The translations under genes and the position numbers were made by a program. A stretch of 64,000 nucleotides of DNA from Bailinhaonella thermotolerans (GTDB lineage Bacteria > Actinomycetota > Actinomycetes > Streptosporangiales > Streptosporangiaceae), in contig NZ_QZEY01000015.1 in the NCBI RefSeq assembly GCF_003594875.1, positions 144,805 through 208,804 on the forward strand. Direction: 5' to 3'. Shown here in pieces: positions 44,931 through 53,616 of this stretch. How positions within the stretch are numbered: the stretch's first letter is position 1; each line of letters begins with the position of its first letter. The notes below the pieces were generated by a model. The model was not told the DNA's origin and ran no database searches. It worked only from the letters and a program-made list of their open reading frames with translations.

Positions 44931-45647
44931 GTGCAGGAGGGGCGCGGGAGGGCCGGGGACGGCGGGCTGCCGCCCGGGGTGCGGCCGATGTTCCCCTCCG
45001 CGGACGAGGACGAACTGCCGCCTTCGGGCAGGCACTACCGCAGGCCGGTGCCGCCGCGGCAGGCCCGGCGGTCGTGGGGCGCGGCCCTGCTGGTGGCGGC
45101 GGCGGTCCTGGCCGGGGTGGGGGCGGTGCTGCTGATCCGGGGCGCGGCCGGGCCGGGCGAGGAGCGGCTGAGCGATCCCGTGGCGCGCGTGAGCTACGCG
45201 GTTCCGGACGGGTGGACGCGCGGGGCCGAGGCGTCCACCACGTCGTTCACCTCGGGCATCTCCCTGGACGAGCGGAGGGAGGACGGCTCGATCGCGGCGG
45301 CGGCGGTGCTGGTGGGGCCGTGGGACGGGCCGGGTGACCCGCCGGAGGAGGGCGAGTCGCTGCGGCGGGCGGCGGCCGAGGTGTCCGAGCGCTACGCCGC
45401 GCTGTTCCTGCACGCCAGGCCGCTGCGGCCGGGGGAGGAGGGGCCGCTGACCATCGGGGGCCGGCCCGCGTACTCCCGCGAGGTCGGCGCGGTCTACGAC
45501 GAGCTGACCCCGCCGGCGTACCTGCGAGCCGTGGTCGTGCTCGCCCGGGACGGACGGGCGGTGATGATCGTGGGCCTGGCCCAGCCCGACGGGGACGACC
45601 GCCGCGCCGCGATCGACGCGGTCGTGCGCGGCCTCCGCCTGGGCTGA
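44931..45647 (+). CDS. Membrane-anchored protein of unknown function
   Basis: A 238-residue protein with a charged N terminus, one membrane helix (about 47-68, RSWGAALLVAAAVLAGVGAV) and an extracytoplasmic domain beginning DPVARVSYAVPDGWTRG, which resembles the lipoprotein LpqN/PsbP-like fold in style only. GTG 44931 (or 44928) follows GGGAGG. No specific family was recognised. Confidence 0.6.
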   Translation: MQEGRGRAGDGGLPPGVRPMFPSADEDELPPSGRHYRRPVPPRQARRSWGAALLVAAAVLAGVGAVLLIRGAAGPGEERLSDPVARVSYAVPDGWTRGAEASTTSFTSGISLDERREDGSIAAAAVLVGPWDGPGDPPEEGESLRRAAAEVSERYAALFLHARPLRPGEEGPLTIGGRPAYSREVGAVYDELTPPAYLRAVVVLARDGRAVMIVGLAQPDGDDRRAAIDAVVRGLRLG

Positions 45648-45795
45648 CGCCGTACCGCGTGAGGGGGCCCGGGGCGGGCCCGCCCCGGGCCGTACCACAG
45701 GACGGCCGGGCGGCATATCACGCCGGGGCCGGGTTGCGAAACAACCACGGCTCACGGCACGTCCTGTCGGTCTCTCCGACTACTCTTGTGCCACC

Positions 45796-47568
45796 GTGAG
45801 CACCTTTGCCTCCCCGTCAGCCGCGTCCAACCTGCCGCCCGCGTATCCCGACCGCGCGGCCTGGGGCACCGCGCCCAAGCTGCGCGCCTGGCAGCAGGAG
45901 GCCTTCGACCTCTACTTCCGCCAGGCCCCCCGCGACTTCCTCGCGGTGGCGACCCCGGGAGCGGGCAAGACGACCTTCGCCCTGCGGATCGCCAGCGAGC
46001 TGCTCGCCACCGGCGTCATCCGCGCTGTGACGATTGTCACGCCCACCGAGCACCTGAAGCGGCAGTGGGCGGACGCCGCCGCCCGGGTCGGCATCGCGAT
46101 CGATCCGGAGTTCAAGAACAGCCAGGGCACCACCTCGCGCGACTACACCGGCGTCGCGATCACGTACGCCCAGGTCGCGATGCACCCCGCGCTGCACCGC
46201 GCCCGCACCGAGGCCCGCAAGACCCTGGTGATCTTCGACGAGATCCACCACGCCGGCGACGCCAAGTCCTGGGGCGACGGCGTGCGCGAGGCGTTCGAGC
46301 CCGCCGCGCGCCGGCTGGCCCTGACGGGCACCCCGTTCCGGTCCGACACGAACCCGATCCCGTTCGTGTCGTACGTCGAGGACGGCGAGGGCGTCCTGCG
46401 CTCGGTGTCCGACTACTCCTACGGGTACGGCCCGGCCCTCGCCGACGGCGTCGTACGCCCGGTGATCTTCCTGGCCTACGCCGGCGAGATGCGCTGGCGC
46501 ACGCGCGCGGGCGACGACATCACCGCGACCCTGGGCACGCCGCTCACGAAGGACCAGCTCTCGCAGGCGTGGCGTGCCGCGCTGGACCCCAAGGGCGACT
46601 GGATCCGCCAGGTGCTCGCGGCGGCCGACCGCCGGCTGACCGAGGTACGGCGGGGCATGCCCGACGCGGGCGGCCTGGTCATCGCCTCCGACCACGAGAG
46701 CGCCCGGGCGTACGCCAAGCACCTGCGCACGATCACCGGGCAGGGCGCGACGGTCGTCCTGTCCGACGACCCCGGCGCGTCCAAGAAGATCAAGCAGTTC
46801 TCGGCGAGCGAGGAACGCTGGCTCGTCGCGGTCCGGATGGTCTCCGAGGGCGTGGACATCCCGCGCCTGGCCGTGGGCGTCTACGCCACCTCGACCTCGA
46901 CGCCGCTGTTCTTCGCCCAGGCCATCGGCCGTTTCGTGCGTGCCCGCAAGCGCGGCGAGACCGCGTCGGTCTTCCTCCCGTCCGTCCCGGTGCTCATGGG
47001 GTTCGCGGGCGAGATGGAGGCCGAGCGCGACCACGTCCTGGACAAGAGGCTCCCCGACGACGACTTCCTCAACGACTCGGCGCTGGAGGACGCCAACCGC
47101 AAGAAGGACACCCCGGACGCGGTGGCCGACGAGCTGCCGTTCGAGACCGTGGAGGCGTCGGCCACCTTCGACCGCGTCCTCTTCGACGGCGGCGAGTTCG
47201 GCACCTCGGCGGCCCCCGGCTCCCCCGAGGAGGAGGACTTCCTCGGCCTCCCCGGCCTCCTGGAGCCCGACCAGGTGGCCGTCCTGCTCCGCAAGCGCCA
47301 GTCCGACCAGCTCGCCGCCCGCCGCAAGAACGAGGCCAAGGAGCGGCCCGAGCCGGCGATGAGCCCGCACGAGGAGCTGGCCAACCTCCGCAAGGAGCTG
47401 AACGGCCTGGTCGGCGCCTGGAACCACCGCACCGGCCAGCCCCACGGCGTCATCCACTCCGAACTCCGCCGCGCCTGCGGCGGCCCCCCGGTAGCCCAGG
47501 CCACCGCCGACCAGCTCCGCGACCGCATCGCCAAGATCCGCCAATGGGCCACCCGCCCCTCCCGCTGA
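45796..47568 (+). CDS. DEAD/DEAH-box superfamily 2 helicase
   Basis: A 590-residue ATP-dependent helicase of the restriction-endonuclease-like/UvrB-type SF2 group. Motif I is ATPGAGKTT (52-60), motif II is DEIH (149-152), motif III LTGTPFRSD and motif VI FAQAIGRFVRARKRG. The C-terminal 190 residues are charged and end in a small helical domain. It resembles the conserved actinobacterial helicase found alone in Streptomyces; no nuclease or modification gene is next to it. A TACTCT box lies 9 nt before GTG 45796. Confidence 0.88.
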   Translation: MSTFASPSAASNLPPAYPDRAAWGTAPKLRAWQQEAFDLYFRQAPRDFLAVATPGAGKTTFALRIASELLATGVIRAVTIVTPTEHLKRQWADAAARVGIAIDPEFKNSQGTTSRDYTGVAITYAQVAMHPALHRARTEARKTLVIFDEIHHAGDAKSWGDGVREAFEPAARRLALTGTPFRSDTNPIPFVSYVEDGEGVLRSVSDYSYGYGPALADGVVRPVIFLAYAGEMRWRTRAGDDITATLGTPLTKDQLSQAWRAALDPKGDWIRQVLAAADRRLTEVRRGMPDAGGLVIASDHESARAYAKHLRTITGQGATVVLSDDPGASKKIKQFSASEERWLVAVRMVSEGVDIPRLAVGVYATSTSTPLFFAQAIGRFVRARKRGETASVFLPSVPVLMGFAGEMEAERDHVLDKRLPDDDFLNDSALEDANRKKDTPDAVADELPFETVEASATFDRVLFDGGEFGTSAAPGSPEEEDFLGLPGLLEPDQVAVLLRKRQSDQLAARRKNEAKERPEPAMSPHEELANLRKELNGLVGAWNHRTGQPHGVIHSELRRACGGPPVAQATADQLRDRIAKIRQWATRPSR

Positions 47569-47586
47569 CCCCCCTTTGCGATTCGA

Positions 47587-47865
47587 TTACCTTTCCGTCC
47601 GTTCGGCGGATTGGGTGGTGTCGGTTTCTTGCCAGTGCTGGGCGCGGAGGGCGGCGCGCCAGGCGGCGACGCCCAGGACGGCGGGGACGAACGCCATCAG
47701 CAGGGCGGCCGGGTCGATGTCCCCGATCTTCGCGCCCAGGATGGACTCCACGCCGGACATGCCGAGCGCGCCCGCCGCGCCGAGGAGCACGGCGGGGGCG
47801 GTGAGCAGGCAGCCGACGACGAACCAGAGGCGCCGGCTCCGGTGATCGCGCCACATGGTGGGCAC
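47587..47865 (-). CDS. Small two-helix membrane protein
   Basis: A 92-residue protein with two hydrophobic segments (about 13-35 and 52-70) and a polar C terminus. GTG 47865 or ATG 47856 may be the start. It lies 37 bp downstream of the nicotinamidase gene on the same strand and may share its transcript. Function unknown. Confidence 0.6.
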   Translation of the reverse strand: MPTMWRDHRSRRLWFVVGCLLTAPAVLLGAAGALGMSGVESILGAKIGDIDPAALLMAFVPAVLGVAAWRAALRAQHWQETDTTQSAERTER

Positions 47866-47902
47866 GATGATGCCCCCGGAGCGCTCCTGGCGGTAGAGGG
47901 CG

Positions 47903-48478
47903 TCAGCGGACGATCGGGGCGCCGGTGAGGGTCACGCCGGCCTCGCGGAGCTGGGCGCGGGCCTTCTCGCTGGTCTCGGGGGCCACGCCCGCGGTGAGGT
48001 CGAGGAGGACCTCGGTGTCGAAGCCGGACTTCTTGGCGTCGAGGGCGGTGGCCCGGACGCAGTGGTCGGTGGCGATGCCCACGACGTCCACCTTGTCCAC
48101 GCCGCGGGACCTGAGCCAGTCGGCCAGGCTCTCGCCGTCCTCGGTGGAGCCCTCGAAGCCGCTGTAGGCCGCGCTGTGGGCGCCCTTGCTGAAGACGGCC
48201 TCCACGGGGGTGGTGTCGAAGGCGGGGTGGAAGGCCGCGCCCTCCGTCCCGGCGACGCAGTGGGCCGGCCAGGAGTCCACGTAGTCCGGGGTCTCGGAGA
48301 AGTGGGGGCCGGGGTCCACGTGGTAGTCGCGGGTGGCGACCACATGGGCGTACTCGCCTTGGTGCTTGGCGACGTAGGCGGTGATCGCCTCCGCCACCTC
48401 GGCGCCGCCGTTCACGGGCAGGCTGCCGCCCTCACAGAAGTCGTTCTGCACGTCGACGATGACCAGAGCCTTAGTCAT
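47903..48478 (-). CDS. pncA: Nicotinamidase
   Basis: Isochorismatase-fold amidase of 191 residues that converts nicotinamide to nicotinate for NAD salvage. Asp9 (VIVDVQND) starts the catalytic triad, with the lysine in FSKGAHSAAYSGFEG and the cysteine in ATDHCVRATALDA; metal ligands lie in RDYHVDPGPHF. The next step enzyme, PncB, is encoded nearby at 49599-50891 on the same strand. Confidence 0.94.
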   Translation of the reverse strand: MTKALVIVDVQNDFCEGGSLPVNGGAEVAEAITAYVAKHQGEYAHVVATRDYHVDPGPHFSETPDYVDSWPAHCVAGTEGAAFHPAFDTTPVEAVFSKGAHSAAYSGFEGSTEDGESLADWLRSRGVDKVDVVGIATDHCVRATALDAKKSGFDTEVLLDLTAGVAPETSEKARAQLREAGVTLTGAPIVR

Positions 48479-48532
48479 ACCCCCGACCTTATGTCACCCC
48501 GACGAGAAGGAGACGTAAGGGTCCGAGTCGGG

Positions 48533-48561
48533 TTGCGGGTATTACCGGAGGGGGTTAATGT
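48533..48561 (+). promoter_or_regulatory. Promoter of the 45-codon ORF and methyltransferase
   Basis: -35 TTGCGG (48533-48538) and -10 TAATGT (48556-48561) with a 17-bp spacer, 41 bp before GTG 48603. Confidence 0.6.
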
Positions 48562-48602
48562 AAGGGGCGTAGAGCGATGCAGGGTATTACGAGGAGAGAC
48601 CT

Positions 48603-48740
48603 GTGACTCCGCACTTCATGGAGGAGTACATCCGGGCGCGGCAGGACGACGCGCTGCGCGAGGCCGCCGAGCAGCGGCGGCACGTGTTCCCCCGGCGCCG
48701 GTCGGCGGGGCGGTTCAACCTGAGCAGGAAGGCGCGATGA
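48603..48740 (+). CDS. 45-residue conserved-looking small protein
   Basis: GTG ACT CCG CAC ... CGA TGA encodes VTPHFMEEYIRARQDDALRE followed by a basic tail ending SRKAR. It has a strong ribosome binding site (GAGGAGAG, 48591-48598), its own promoter upstream, high G/C third positions, and a 4-bp ATGA overlap with the methyltransferase. A helical, charged small protein is expected. I do not recognise the family; similar tiny genes occur in Streptomyces. Confidence 0.65.
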   Translation: MTPHFMEEYIRARQDDALREAAEQRRHVFPRRRSAGRFNLSRKAR

Positions 48741-49489
48741 CGGTGACGACGGACTGGGCCGGGAGCTGGCTGGAGAGCTGGGACCGCCAGCAGGAGTACT
48801 ACATGCCCGACCGCGAGGAGCGCTTCGCGGCCATGTTCGAGCTGGTCGAGAGCGTCACCGGGCGCTCGCCGCGCATCCTCGACCTGGCCTGCGGGCCGGG
48901 CAGCCTCAGCCACCGGCTGCTGGAGCGGCTGCCGGACGCCCGGATCGTCGCCGTGGACGTGGACCCCGCGCTGCTCATCCTGGCGCGGGAGAGCCTGGGC
49001 GAGCGGGTGACCGTGGTCCGCGCCGACCTGGGTGAGCCGGACTGGACGTCCCGGCTGCCGGAGCGGGAGTTCGACGCCGTCGTGACCGCGACCGCGCTGC
49101 ACTGGTTCGACGAGAAGGGCCTGACCCGCCTCTACCGGGACCTCGCCGGCGTGCTCCGCCCCGGCGGCGTCTTCACCAACGCCGACCACATGCCCGCGCT
49201 GCACCCGCGCTTCGCCGGCGCGGTGAACGCCAAGCGCGAGCGCGACCAGGAGTCCCTGCGCGCCGAGGGCGTGCTCGACTGGAAGCAGTGGTGGCAGGCC
49301 GCCGCCGAGGACCCCAAGCTCGCCGACGCGGTGGCCGAGCGCACCGCGTTCTTCAGCGGCGACCACGCCTCCGTCGAGTTCATGCCCCCGGCCTCCTGGC
49401 ACCTGGACACGCTGCGGGCGGCCGGCTTCGACGCCGCCTCGGAGATCTGGCGCGGCTTCGACGACGCCGTGATCGCCGCCATCCGCTAG
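48737..49489 (+). CDS. SAM-dependent methyltransferase
   Basis: Class I methyltransferase of 250 residues. The SAM site ILDLACGPGSLSHRLLERLP (about 47-66), the acidic residue in VAVDVDP and the post-I motif region TALHWFDEKGL are present, as in small-molecule methyltransferases of the trans-aconitate type. The substrate is unknown. Start ATG 48737 overlaps the stop of the 45-codon ORF; GGAAGG precedes it. Confidence 0.88.
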   Translation: MTVTTDWAGSWLESWDRQQEYYMPDREERFAAMFELVESVTGRSPRILDLACGPGSLSHRLLERLPDARIVAVDVDPALLILARESLGERVTVVRADLGEPDWTSRLPEREFDAVVTATALHWFDEKGLTRLYRDLAGVLRPGGVFTNADHMPALHPRFAGAVNAKRERDQESLRAEGVLDWKQWWQAAAEDPKLADAVAERTAFFSGDHASVEFMPPASWHLDTLRAAGFDAASEIWRGFDDAVIAAIR

Positions 49490-49510
49490 CGGCGGCCCCA
49501 TCGGGCCCGG

Positions 49511-49549
49511 CCCGCCGTACGGCGTGCTCCCACCTCGCCGTGCGGCGGG
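49511..49549. terminator. GCCGTACGGC hairpin between convergent genes
   Basis: Arms CCCGCCGTACGGCG (49511-49524) and CGCCGTGCGGCGGG (49536-49549), 13 of 14 positions Watson-Crick plus one wobble or mismatch, between the methyltransferase and pncB stops. Confidence 0.65.
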
Positions 49550-49598
49550 CGGCCGCGTCCGGCCGGCCGCCGGAGAGCCGGCCGCCGGAAAACGGTGG

Positions 49599-50891
49599 TC
49601 AGGCGGTGATCAGGGTGGTGGGGATGGCCACGTCGCCCCGGGAGAGCTGGAGGGCGGGGGCCGGGAGCTCGGCGATGGCACGGGCGTGGCGGGCGCGGGC
49701 GTCGGCGAGCGGTTCGCGGCCCACGATCTCCCCGCCGCTCACGAGCTGGGCGAGCAGCGGCCGGTCCGACGGGCCGGGCACGTCGCAGTGCGCGCAGACG
49801 ATCTCGGCCACGGCGGTGCCCGACTCGTCGAAGCGACGGTACGCGTGCTTGCGCCCGCCCACGCTGGGCTTGCCCACCGAGCGCTTCGCCACCGGCTTGA
49901 GCTCCCCGGACTCGTCGGCGCGCGCCACGAGCTTGTAGACGAGGGACGCGGTGGGCGCGCCGGAGCCGGTGACCAGGGACGTCCCGACGCCGTAGCCGTC
50001 CACGGGGGCGACGGCCAGGGCGGCGATCGAGTGCTCGTCCAGGTCGCCGGTGACCACGATCCGGGTCTGGTCGGCCCCCAGCGCGTCGAGCAGCCGGCGC
50101 ACCTCGCCCGCGGCCAGCGCCAGGTCCCCGGAGTCGATCCGGACCGCGCCCAGCCGGTGTCCGGCCAGCTCGACGGCCGTGCGCACCGCCTGCTCCACGT
50201 CGTAGGTGTCCACCAGCAGGGTCGTCCCGGGCCCGAGCGAGGCGAGCTGCGCCTTGAACGCGTCCGCCTCGCTGTCGTGCAGCAGCGTGAACGCGTGCGC
50301 CGCCGTCCCCGCCGTGGGGATGCCGTAGCGCCGCCCCGCCGCGAGGTTCGACGTCGTCGCGAACCCCGCGATGTACGCCGCCCGGGCCGACGCCACCGCC
50401 GCCATCTCGTGCGTACGGCGTGAGCCCATCTCGATCAGCGGGCGGCCCCCGGCGGCGTGCGTCATCCGCGAGGCCGCCGAGGCGATGGCGCAGTCGTGGT
50501 TGAGGATCGACAAGATGACGGTCTCCAGCATGACCGCCTCGGCGAACGTGCCCTCCACGACGAGGATCGGCGAGCCGGGGAAGTAGACGTCGCCCTCGCG
50601 GTAGCCGTACACGTCGCCGGAGAAGCGGTATTCGGACAGCCAGCGCAGGGTGGACTCGTCCACGATCCGGCGTTCGCGCAGGAAGTCCAGCTCCTCCGGG
50701 CCGAACCGGAAGTTCTCCAGCGCGTCGAGCACCCGCCCGGTGCCCGCGACGATGCCGTAGCGCCGCCCCTCGGGCAGCCTCCGGGCGAAGACCTCGAAAA
50801 CGGCCCGCCGATGGGCGGCGCCGCTGCGCAGCGCCGCTTCCAGCATCGTCAGCTCGTAGTGATCGGTGAGCAACGCCGTGCTAGTAGCCAC
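49599..50891 (-). CDS. pncB: Nicotinate phosphoribosyltransferase
   Basis: A 430-residue enzyme that joins nicotinate and [25 protein letters not shown] is the family start, and [11 protein letters not shown] carries the histidine that is phosphorylated in this family; VRIDSGDL binds PRPP. GTG 50891 is chosen because -10 TAATCT (50899-50904, minus strand) lies 7 nt upstream, implying a leaderless mRNA; ATG 50924 is a less likely start. It is divergent from clpS, as in Mycobacterium tuberculosis. Confidence 0.94.
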   Translation of the reverse strand: MATSTALLTDHYELTMLEAALRSGAAHRRAVFEVFARRLPEGRRYGIVAGTGRVLDALENFRFGPEELDFLRERRIVDESTLRWLSEYRFSGDVYGYREGDVYFPGSPILVVEGTFAEAVMLETVILSILNHDCAIASAASRMTHAAGGRPLIEMGSRRTHEMAAVASARAAYIAGFATTSNLAAGRRYGIPTAGTAAHAFTLLHDSEADAFKAQLASLGPGTTLLVDTYDVEQAVRTAVELAGHRLGAVRIDSGDLALAAGEVRRLLDALGADQTRIVVTGDLDEHSIAALAVAPVDGYGVGTSLVTGSGAPTASLVYKLVARADESGELKPVAKRSVGKPSVGGRKHAYRRFDESGTAVAEIVCAHCDVPGPSDRPLLAQLVSGGEIVGREPLADARARHARAIAELPAPALQLSRGDVAIPTTLITA

Positions 50892-50930
50892 GATGTGAAG
50901 ATTATTGCCCCGGTGGTGCACCATGGAGAG

Positions 50931-51227
50931 GTGGGTACCACTGCACCGGTCGAGCTCGAACGTCCCGACGTCCACCAGGACGTGCGGCCCGACCTGCCGT
51001 GGCTGGCGATCGTGTGGAACGACCCGGTGAACCTGATGTCGTACGTCACGTACGTCTTCCAGACGGTTTTCGGCTACCCGAAGTCCAAGGCCGAGAAGCT
51101 GATGCTCGACGTCCACCACAAGGGCAGGGCGGTGGTCGCGAGCGGCACCCGCGAGGAGATGGAGCGCGACGTGCAGATCCTCCACGGCTACGGCCTGTGG
51201 GCGACGGTCCAGCAGGACAAGGCGTGA
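50931..51227 (+). CDS. clpS: ATP-dependent Clp protease adaptor ClpS
   Basis: A 98-residue N-degron adaptor that feeds substrates to ClpC/ClpA. The core [20 protein letters not shown] and later [18 protein letters not shown] contain the residues of the N-end recognition pocket and the Clp contact surface. GTG 50931 gives the usual length; its ribosome binding site (GGAGAG) is unusually close, so GTG 50895-50916 are alternatives. Confidence 0.92.
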   Translation: MGTTAPVELERPDVHQDVRPDLPWLAIVWNDPVNLMSYVTYVFQTVFGYPKSKAEKLMLDVHHKGRAVVASGTREEMERDVQILHGYGLWATVQQDKA

Positions 51228-51300
51228 CCGATCCGCGCACCCGGCGACCGGCCGTACGGCGACCGGGCGCACGACGGCCGGGCGGGCCGGGGACGATCAC

Positions 51301-51345
51301 ACGGGGAACGGCCCCACGGGGAACGGCCACACGGGTAACGGCCAC
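51301..51345. repeat. 15-bp tandem repeat, three units
   Basis: Units ACGGGGAACGGCCCC, ACGGGGAACGGCCAC and ACGGGTAACGGCCAC between clpS and the DUF2017 gene. Confidence 0.85.
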
Positions 51346-51375
51346 ACGGCGGCGGGAAGCGAGGGGAGAGCGCGC

Positions 51376-51906
51376 GTGAACGGCAACTTCGCGCCCGCTC
51401 CCGGCGGCGGCGTCGCGCTGCGCCTGGACGCCGGCGAGGTGGCGATCCTGCGTTCCCTGGTGTCCCAGCTCATGGGCCTGGTCGAGCCCCCGGAGACGCA
51501 CGACGACCCGCTCGCCCGCGCGGTGGGCATCTCCGCGTCCGCGGCCACCCCGGCCGACCCCGTGCTCGCGCGGCTGTTCCCCGACGCCTACCCCGAGGAC
51601 CCCGAGGCCGCGGGCGAGTTCCGCCGCTACACCGAGGGCCAGCTCCGCGAGGGCAAGCGCGCCGACGCCGCGGTCGTGCTGGAGACCGCGAACCCCGGCG
51701 AGGCCGTCCTCGACGCCGAGCAGGCGCGCGCCTGGCTGCGCTCCCTCAACGACGTACGGCTCGCGCTCGGCGTGCGGCTGGAGGTCACCGAGGACACGCA
51801 CGAGGAGATAGCCCGCATGTCCGAGGACGACCCGCGCTACCCCGTCTTCGTGACGTACGACTGGCTGACCTTCCTCCAGGACTCCCTCGTCCGCGCCCTC
51901 TGGTGA
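51376..51906 (+). CDS. aosR: DUF2017 protein (AosR-like regulator)
   Basis: A 176-residue protein matching DUF2017, with LDAGEVAILRSLVSQLMGLV at the N terminus and LNDVRLALGVRLEVTEDTHE and YDWLTFLQDSLVRALW at the C terminus. The M. tuberculosis member Rv1332 (AosR) is reported as an oxidative-stress regulator that promotes cysM expression; the same gene order (clpS-aosR...mec-cysO-cysM) occurs here. GTG 51376 follows AGGGGAGAG. Confidence 0.85.
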   Translation: MNGNFAPAPGGGVALRLDAGEVAILRSLVSQLMGLVEPPETHDDPLARAVGISASAATPADPVLARLFPDAYPEDPEAAGEFRRYTEGQLREGKRADAAVVLETANPGEAVLDAEQARAWLRSLNDVRLALGVRLEVTEDTHEEIARMSEDDPRYPVFVTYDWLTFLQDSLVRALW

Positions 51907-51924
51907 CGGGTCCTGGGAGGGTTT

Positions 51925-51987
51925 TTGACATCTTGATGTGAGAAAGCGCGGTTCTGCTTGGTCCTGTCGGATTTGAGCGCCTAGCGT
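51925..51987 (+). promoter_or_regulatory. Promoter region of the deaminase gene
   Basis: -10 TAGCGT (51982-51987) lies 7 nt before ATG 51995, with TTGGTC (51958-51963) 18 bp upstream: a leaderless promoter. Farther up are a consensus TTGACA (51925-51930) and the small palindrome ACATCTTGATGT (51928-51939). Confidence 0.5.
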
Positions 51988-51994
51988 CACGTGG

Positions 51995-53017
51995 ATGATC
52001 GACGCTTTCATCGACTCCCTCCCCAAGGCCGAGCTGCACGTCCACCTGGTGGGCTCGGCCTCGCCCGAGACCGTCCTGGAACTCGCCGCCCGGCACCCCG
52101 GCCACCGGCTGCCCGGGACCCTCTCCGGCCTGCGGGACTTCTTCGAGTTCCGCGACTTCCCGCACTTCGCCGAGGTGTACGAGGCGGTCAACGAGGTCGT
52201 GACCACCCCCGAGGACGTGGCCACGCTCGTGCTCGGAGCGGCCCGCGACCTCGCCGCGCAGAACACGCGCTACGTCGAGCTGACCGTCACGCCGTACTCT
52301 CACCAGCGCCTGGGCATGCCGATGCCCGAGGTCACCGAGGCCCTGGACATCGCGTCCAGGAAGGCGCGCGAGCGGTACGGCATCCGCGTGGCCTACATCT
52401 TCGACATCCCCGCGGAGTGGGGCGCCGACTCGGTGCGCGGGACGCTGGAGCACGCGCTGAACCACCCGCCGGAGGCGCTGGTCGGGTTCGGCATGGGCGG
52501 CATCGAGGAGAGCCGGGCGGCGATCCGCGACGAGCTGCGCGACGCCTTCCGGGCCGCGGTCGCCGCCGGGCTGCACAGCGTCCCGCACGCGGGGGAGATG
52601 ACCGGGCCGGAGACGATGTGGGAGGCGCTCGAGGGGCTCAAGGCCGAGCGCCTCGGCCACGGCATCGCCTGCGTCCGGGACGAGCGGCTGATGGCGTACC
52701 TCCGCGACAACCGGATCCCGCTGGAGGTCTGCCCGACGTCCAACGTGTGCACCAAGCAGGTCGGGGCCATCGAGGACCACCCGTTCCCGCGCATGCTGGA
52801 GGCGGGCCTGGTCGTCACGCTGAACAGCGACGACCCGCCCATGTTCGGCACCACCCTGAGCGGGGAGTACCGCGCGGTCGCCAGGGCCTTCGGGCTCGGC
52901 GTCAACGAGCTGGCCGATCTGTCGCGGACGGCCGTGACGTCGTCGTACCTGGACGAGGTGGGCAAGAAGGAGATCCTTGCCGAGATCGACTCGGTCGTGG
53001 CCGCGACCAGGGGCTAA
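51995..53017 (+). CDS. Adenosine deaminase family enzyme
   Basis: A 340-residue zinc amidohydrolase. Zinc ligands are in ELHVHLVGSAS and LNSDDPP, the catalytic HAGE is in HSVPHAGEMTGPETMWEAL, and CPTSN follows. The sequence is closer, as I remember it, to Streptomyces enzymes shown to deaminate 6-aminodeoxyfutalosine in menaquinone synthesis than to classical adenosine deaminase, so either activity is possible. A leaderless start at ATG 51995 is supported by TAGCGT 7 nt upstream. Confidence 0.88.
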   Translation: MIDAFIDSLPKAELHVHLVGSASPETVLELAARHPGHRLPGTLSGLRDFFEFRDFPHFAEVYEAVNEVVTTPEDVATLVLGAARDLAAQNTRYVELTVTPYSHQRLGMPMPEVTEALDIASRKARERYGIRVAYIFDIPAEWGADSVRGTLEHALNHPPEALVGFGMGGIEESRAAIRDELRDAFRAAVAAGLHSVPHAGEMTGPETMWEALEGLKAERLGHGIACVRDERLMAYLRDNRIPLEVCPTSNVCTKQVGAIEDHPFPRMLEAGLVVTLNSDDPPMFGTTLSGEYRAVARAFGLGVNELADLSRTAVTSSYLDEVGKKEILAEIDSVVAATRG

Positions 53018-53027
53018 TCTTCGGTCC

Positions 53028-53468
53028 ATGCTGACGATCACCCGTGATCTGGTGGACCGGATCATCGCCCACGCCCGCGCCGACCACCCGGACGAGGCCT
53101 GCGGCGTGATCGCGGGTCCCGCGGGGTCGGACCGGCCCACCAGGTTCGTCGCCATGACGAACGCCGAGCGCTCGCCGACGTTCTACCGCTTCGACTCCAT
53201 CGAGCAGCTCAAGGTGTGGCGCGAGATGGACGACCGCGACGAGGAACCCGTCGTGATCTACCACTCGCACACCTCCACCGAGGCGTACCCCTCGCGGACG
53301 GACATCTCGTACGCCATGGAGCCGCAGGCCCACTACGTGCTGGTCTCGACCCGGGAGGACCTGGAGACCGACCGGCTCGTCGTGGACGGCGTCGAATTCC
53401 GGTCGTACCGGATCCTGGACGGCGAGGTGACCGAGGAAGAGGTCCGCGTCGTCGAGTCCTACGCCTGA
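53028..53468 (+). CDS. mec: CysO-cysteine peptidase Mec (JAMM metalloprotease)
   Basis: A 146-residue JAB1/MPN+ zinc peptidase that releases cysteine from CysO-Cys. Glu23, His79, His81, Ser89 and Asp92 form the complete JAMM motif (HSHTSTEAYPSRTD). -10 TAATCT (53015-53020) overlaps the upstream stop and lies 7 nt before ATG 53028, so it can be leaderless. It precedes the small ORF at 53505, cysO and cysM. Confidence 0.93.
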   Translation: MLTITRDLVDRIIAHARADHPDEACGVIAGPAGSDRPTRFVAMTNAERSPTFYRFDSIEQLKVWREMDDRDEEPVVIYHSHTSTEAYPSRTDISYAMEPQAHYVLVSTREDLETDRLVVDGVEFRSYRILDGEVTEEEVRVVESYA

Positions 53469-53491
53469 GTGGGCACGAGAGGCCAGAACGG

Positions 53492-53497
53492 TAAGCT
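53492..53497 (+). promoter_or_regulatory. -10 box of the 35-codon ORF
   Basis: TAAGCT followed by 7 nt and ATG 53505, the same layout as mec, pncB and the deaminase gene. No canonical -35 is visible. Confidence 0.5.
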
Positions 53498-53504
53498 GAG
53501 GGTC

Positions 53505-53612
53505 ATGAAGACGGTCGATCAGGGTTTCCGCGGGGCGCGTGTGTCCGCCGTGCAGAACTTCCTGTTCGGTCACACCCCCGCCGTCGTCGTCTACGACTGT
53601 TCCGGCCGCTGA
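53505..53612 (+). CDS. 35-residue leaderless peptide upstream of cysO-cysM
   Basis: ATG AAG ACG GTC ... GGC CGC TGA encodes MKTVDQGFRGARVSAVQNFL plus 15 more residues ending VVVYDCSGR, with one cysteine near the end. A -10 box lies 7 nt before ATG, and a GC hairpin starts 4 nt after the stop, followed by cysO 100 bp later. Size, position and hairpin suggest a regulatory leader peptide or a tiny protein of the CysO pathway. I do not recognise it and the function is open. Confidence 0.55.
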   Translation: MKTVDQGFRGARVSAVQNFLFGHTPAVVVYDCSGR

Positions 53613-53616
53613 GCCG

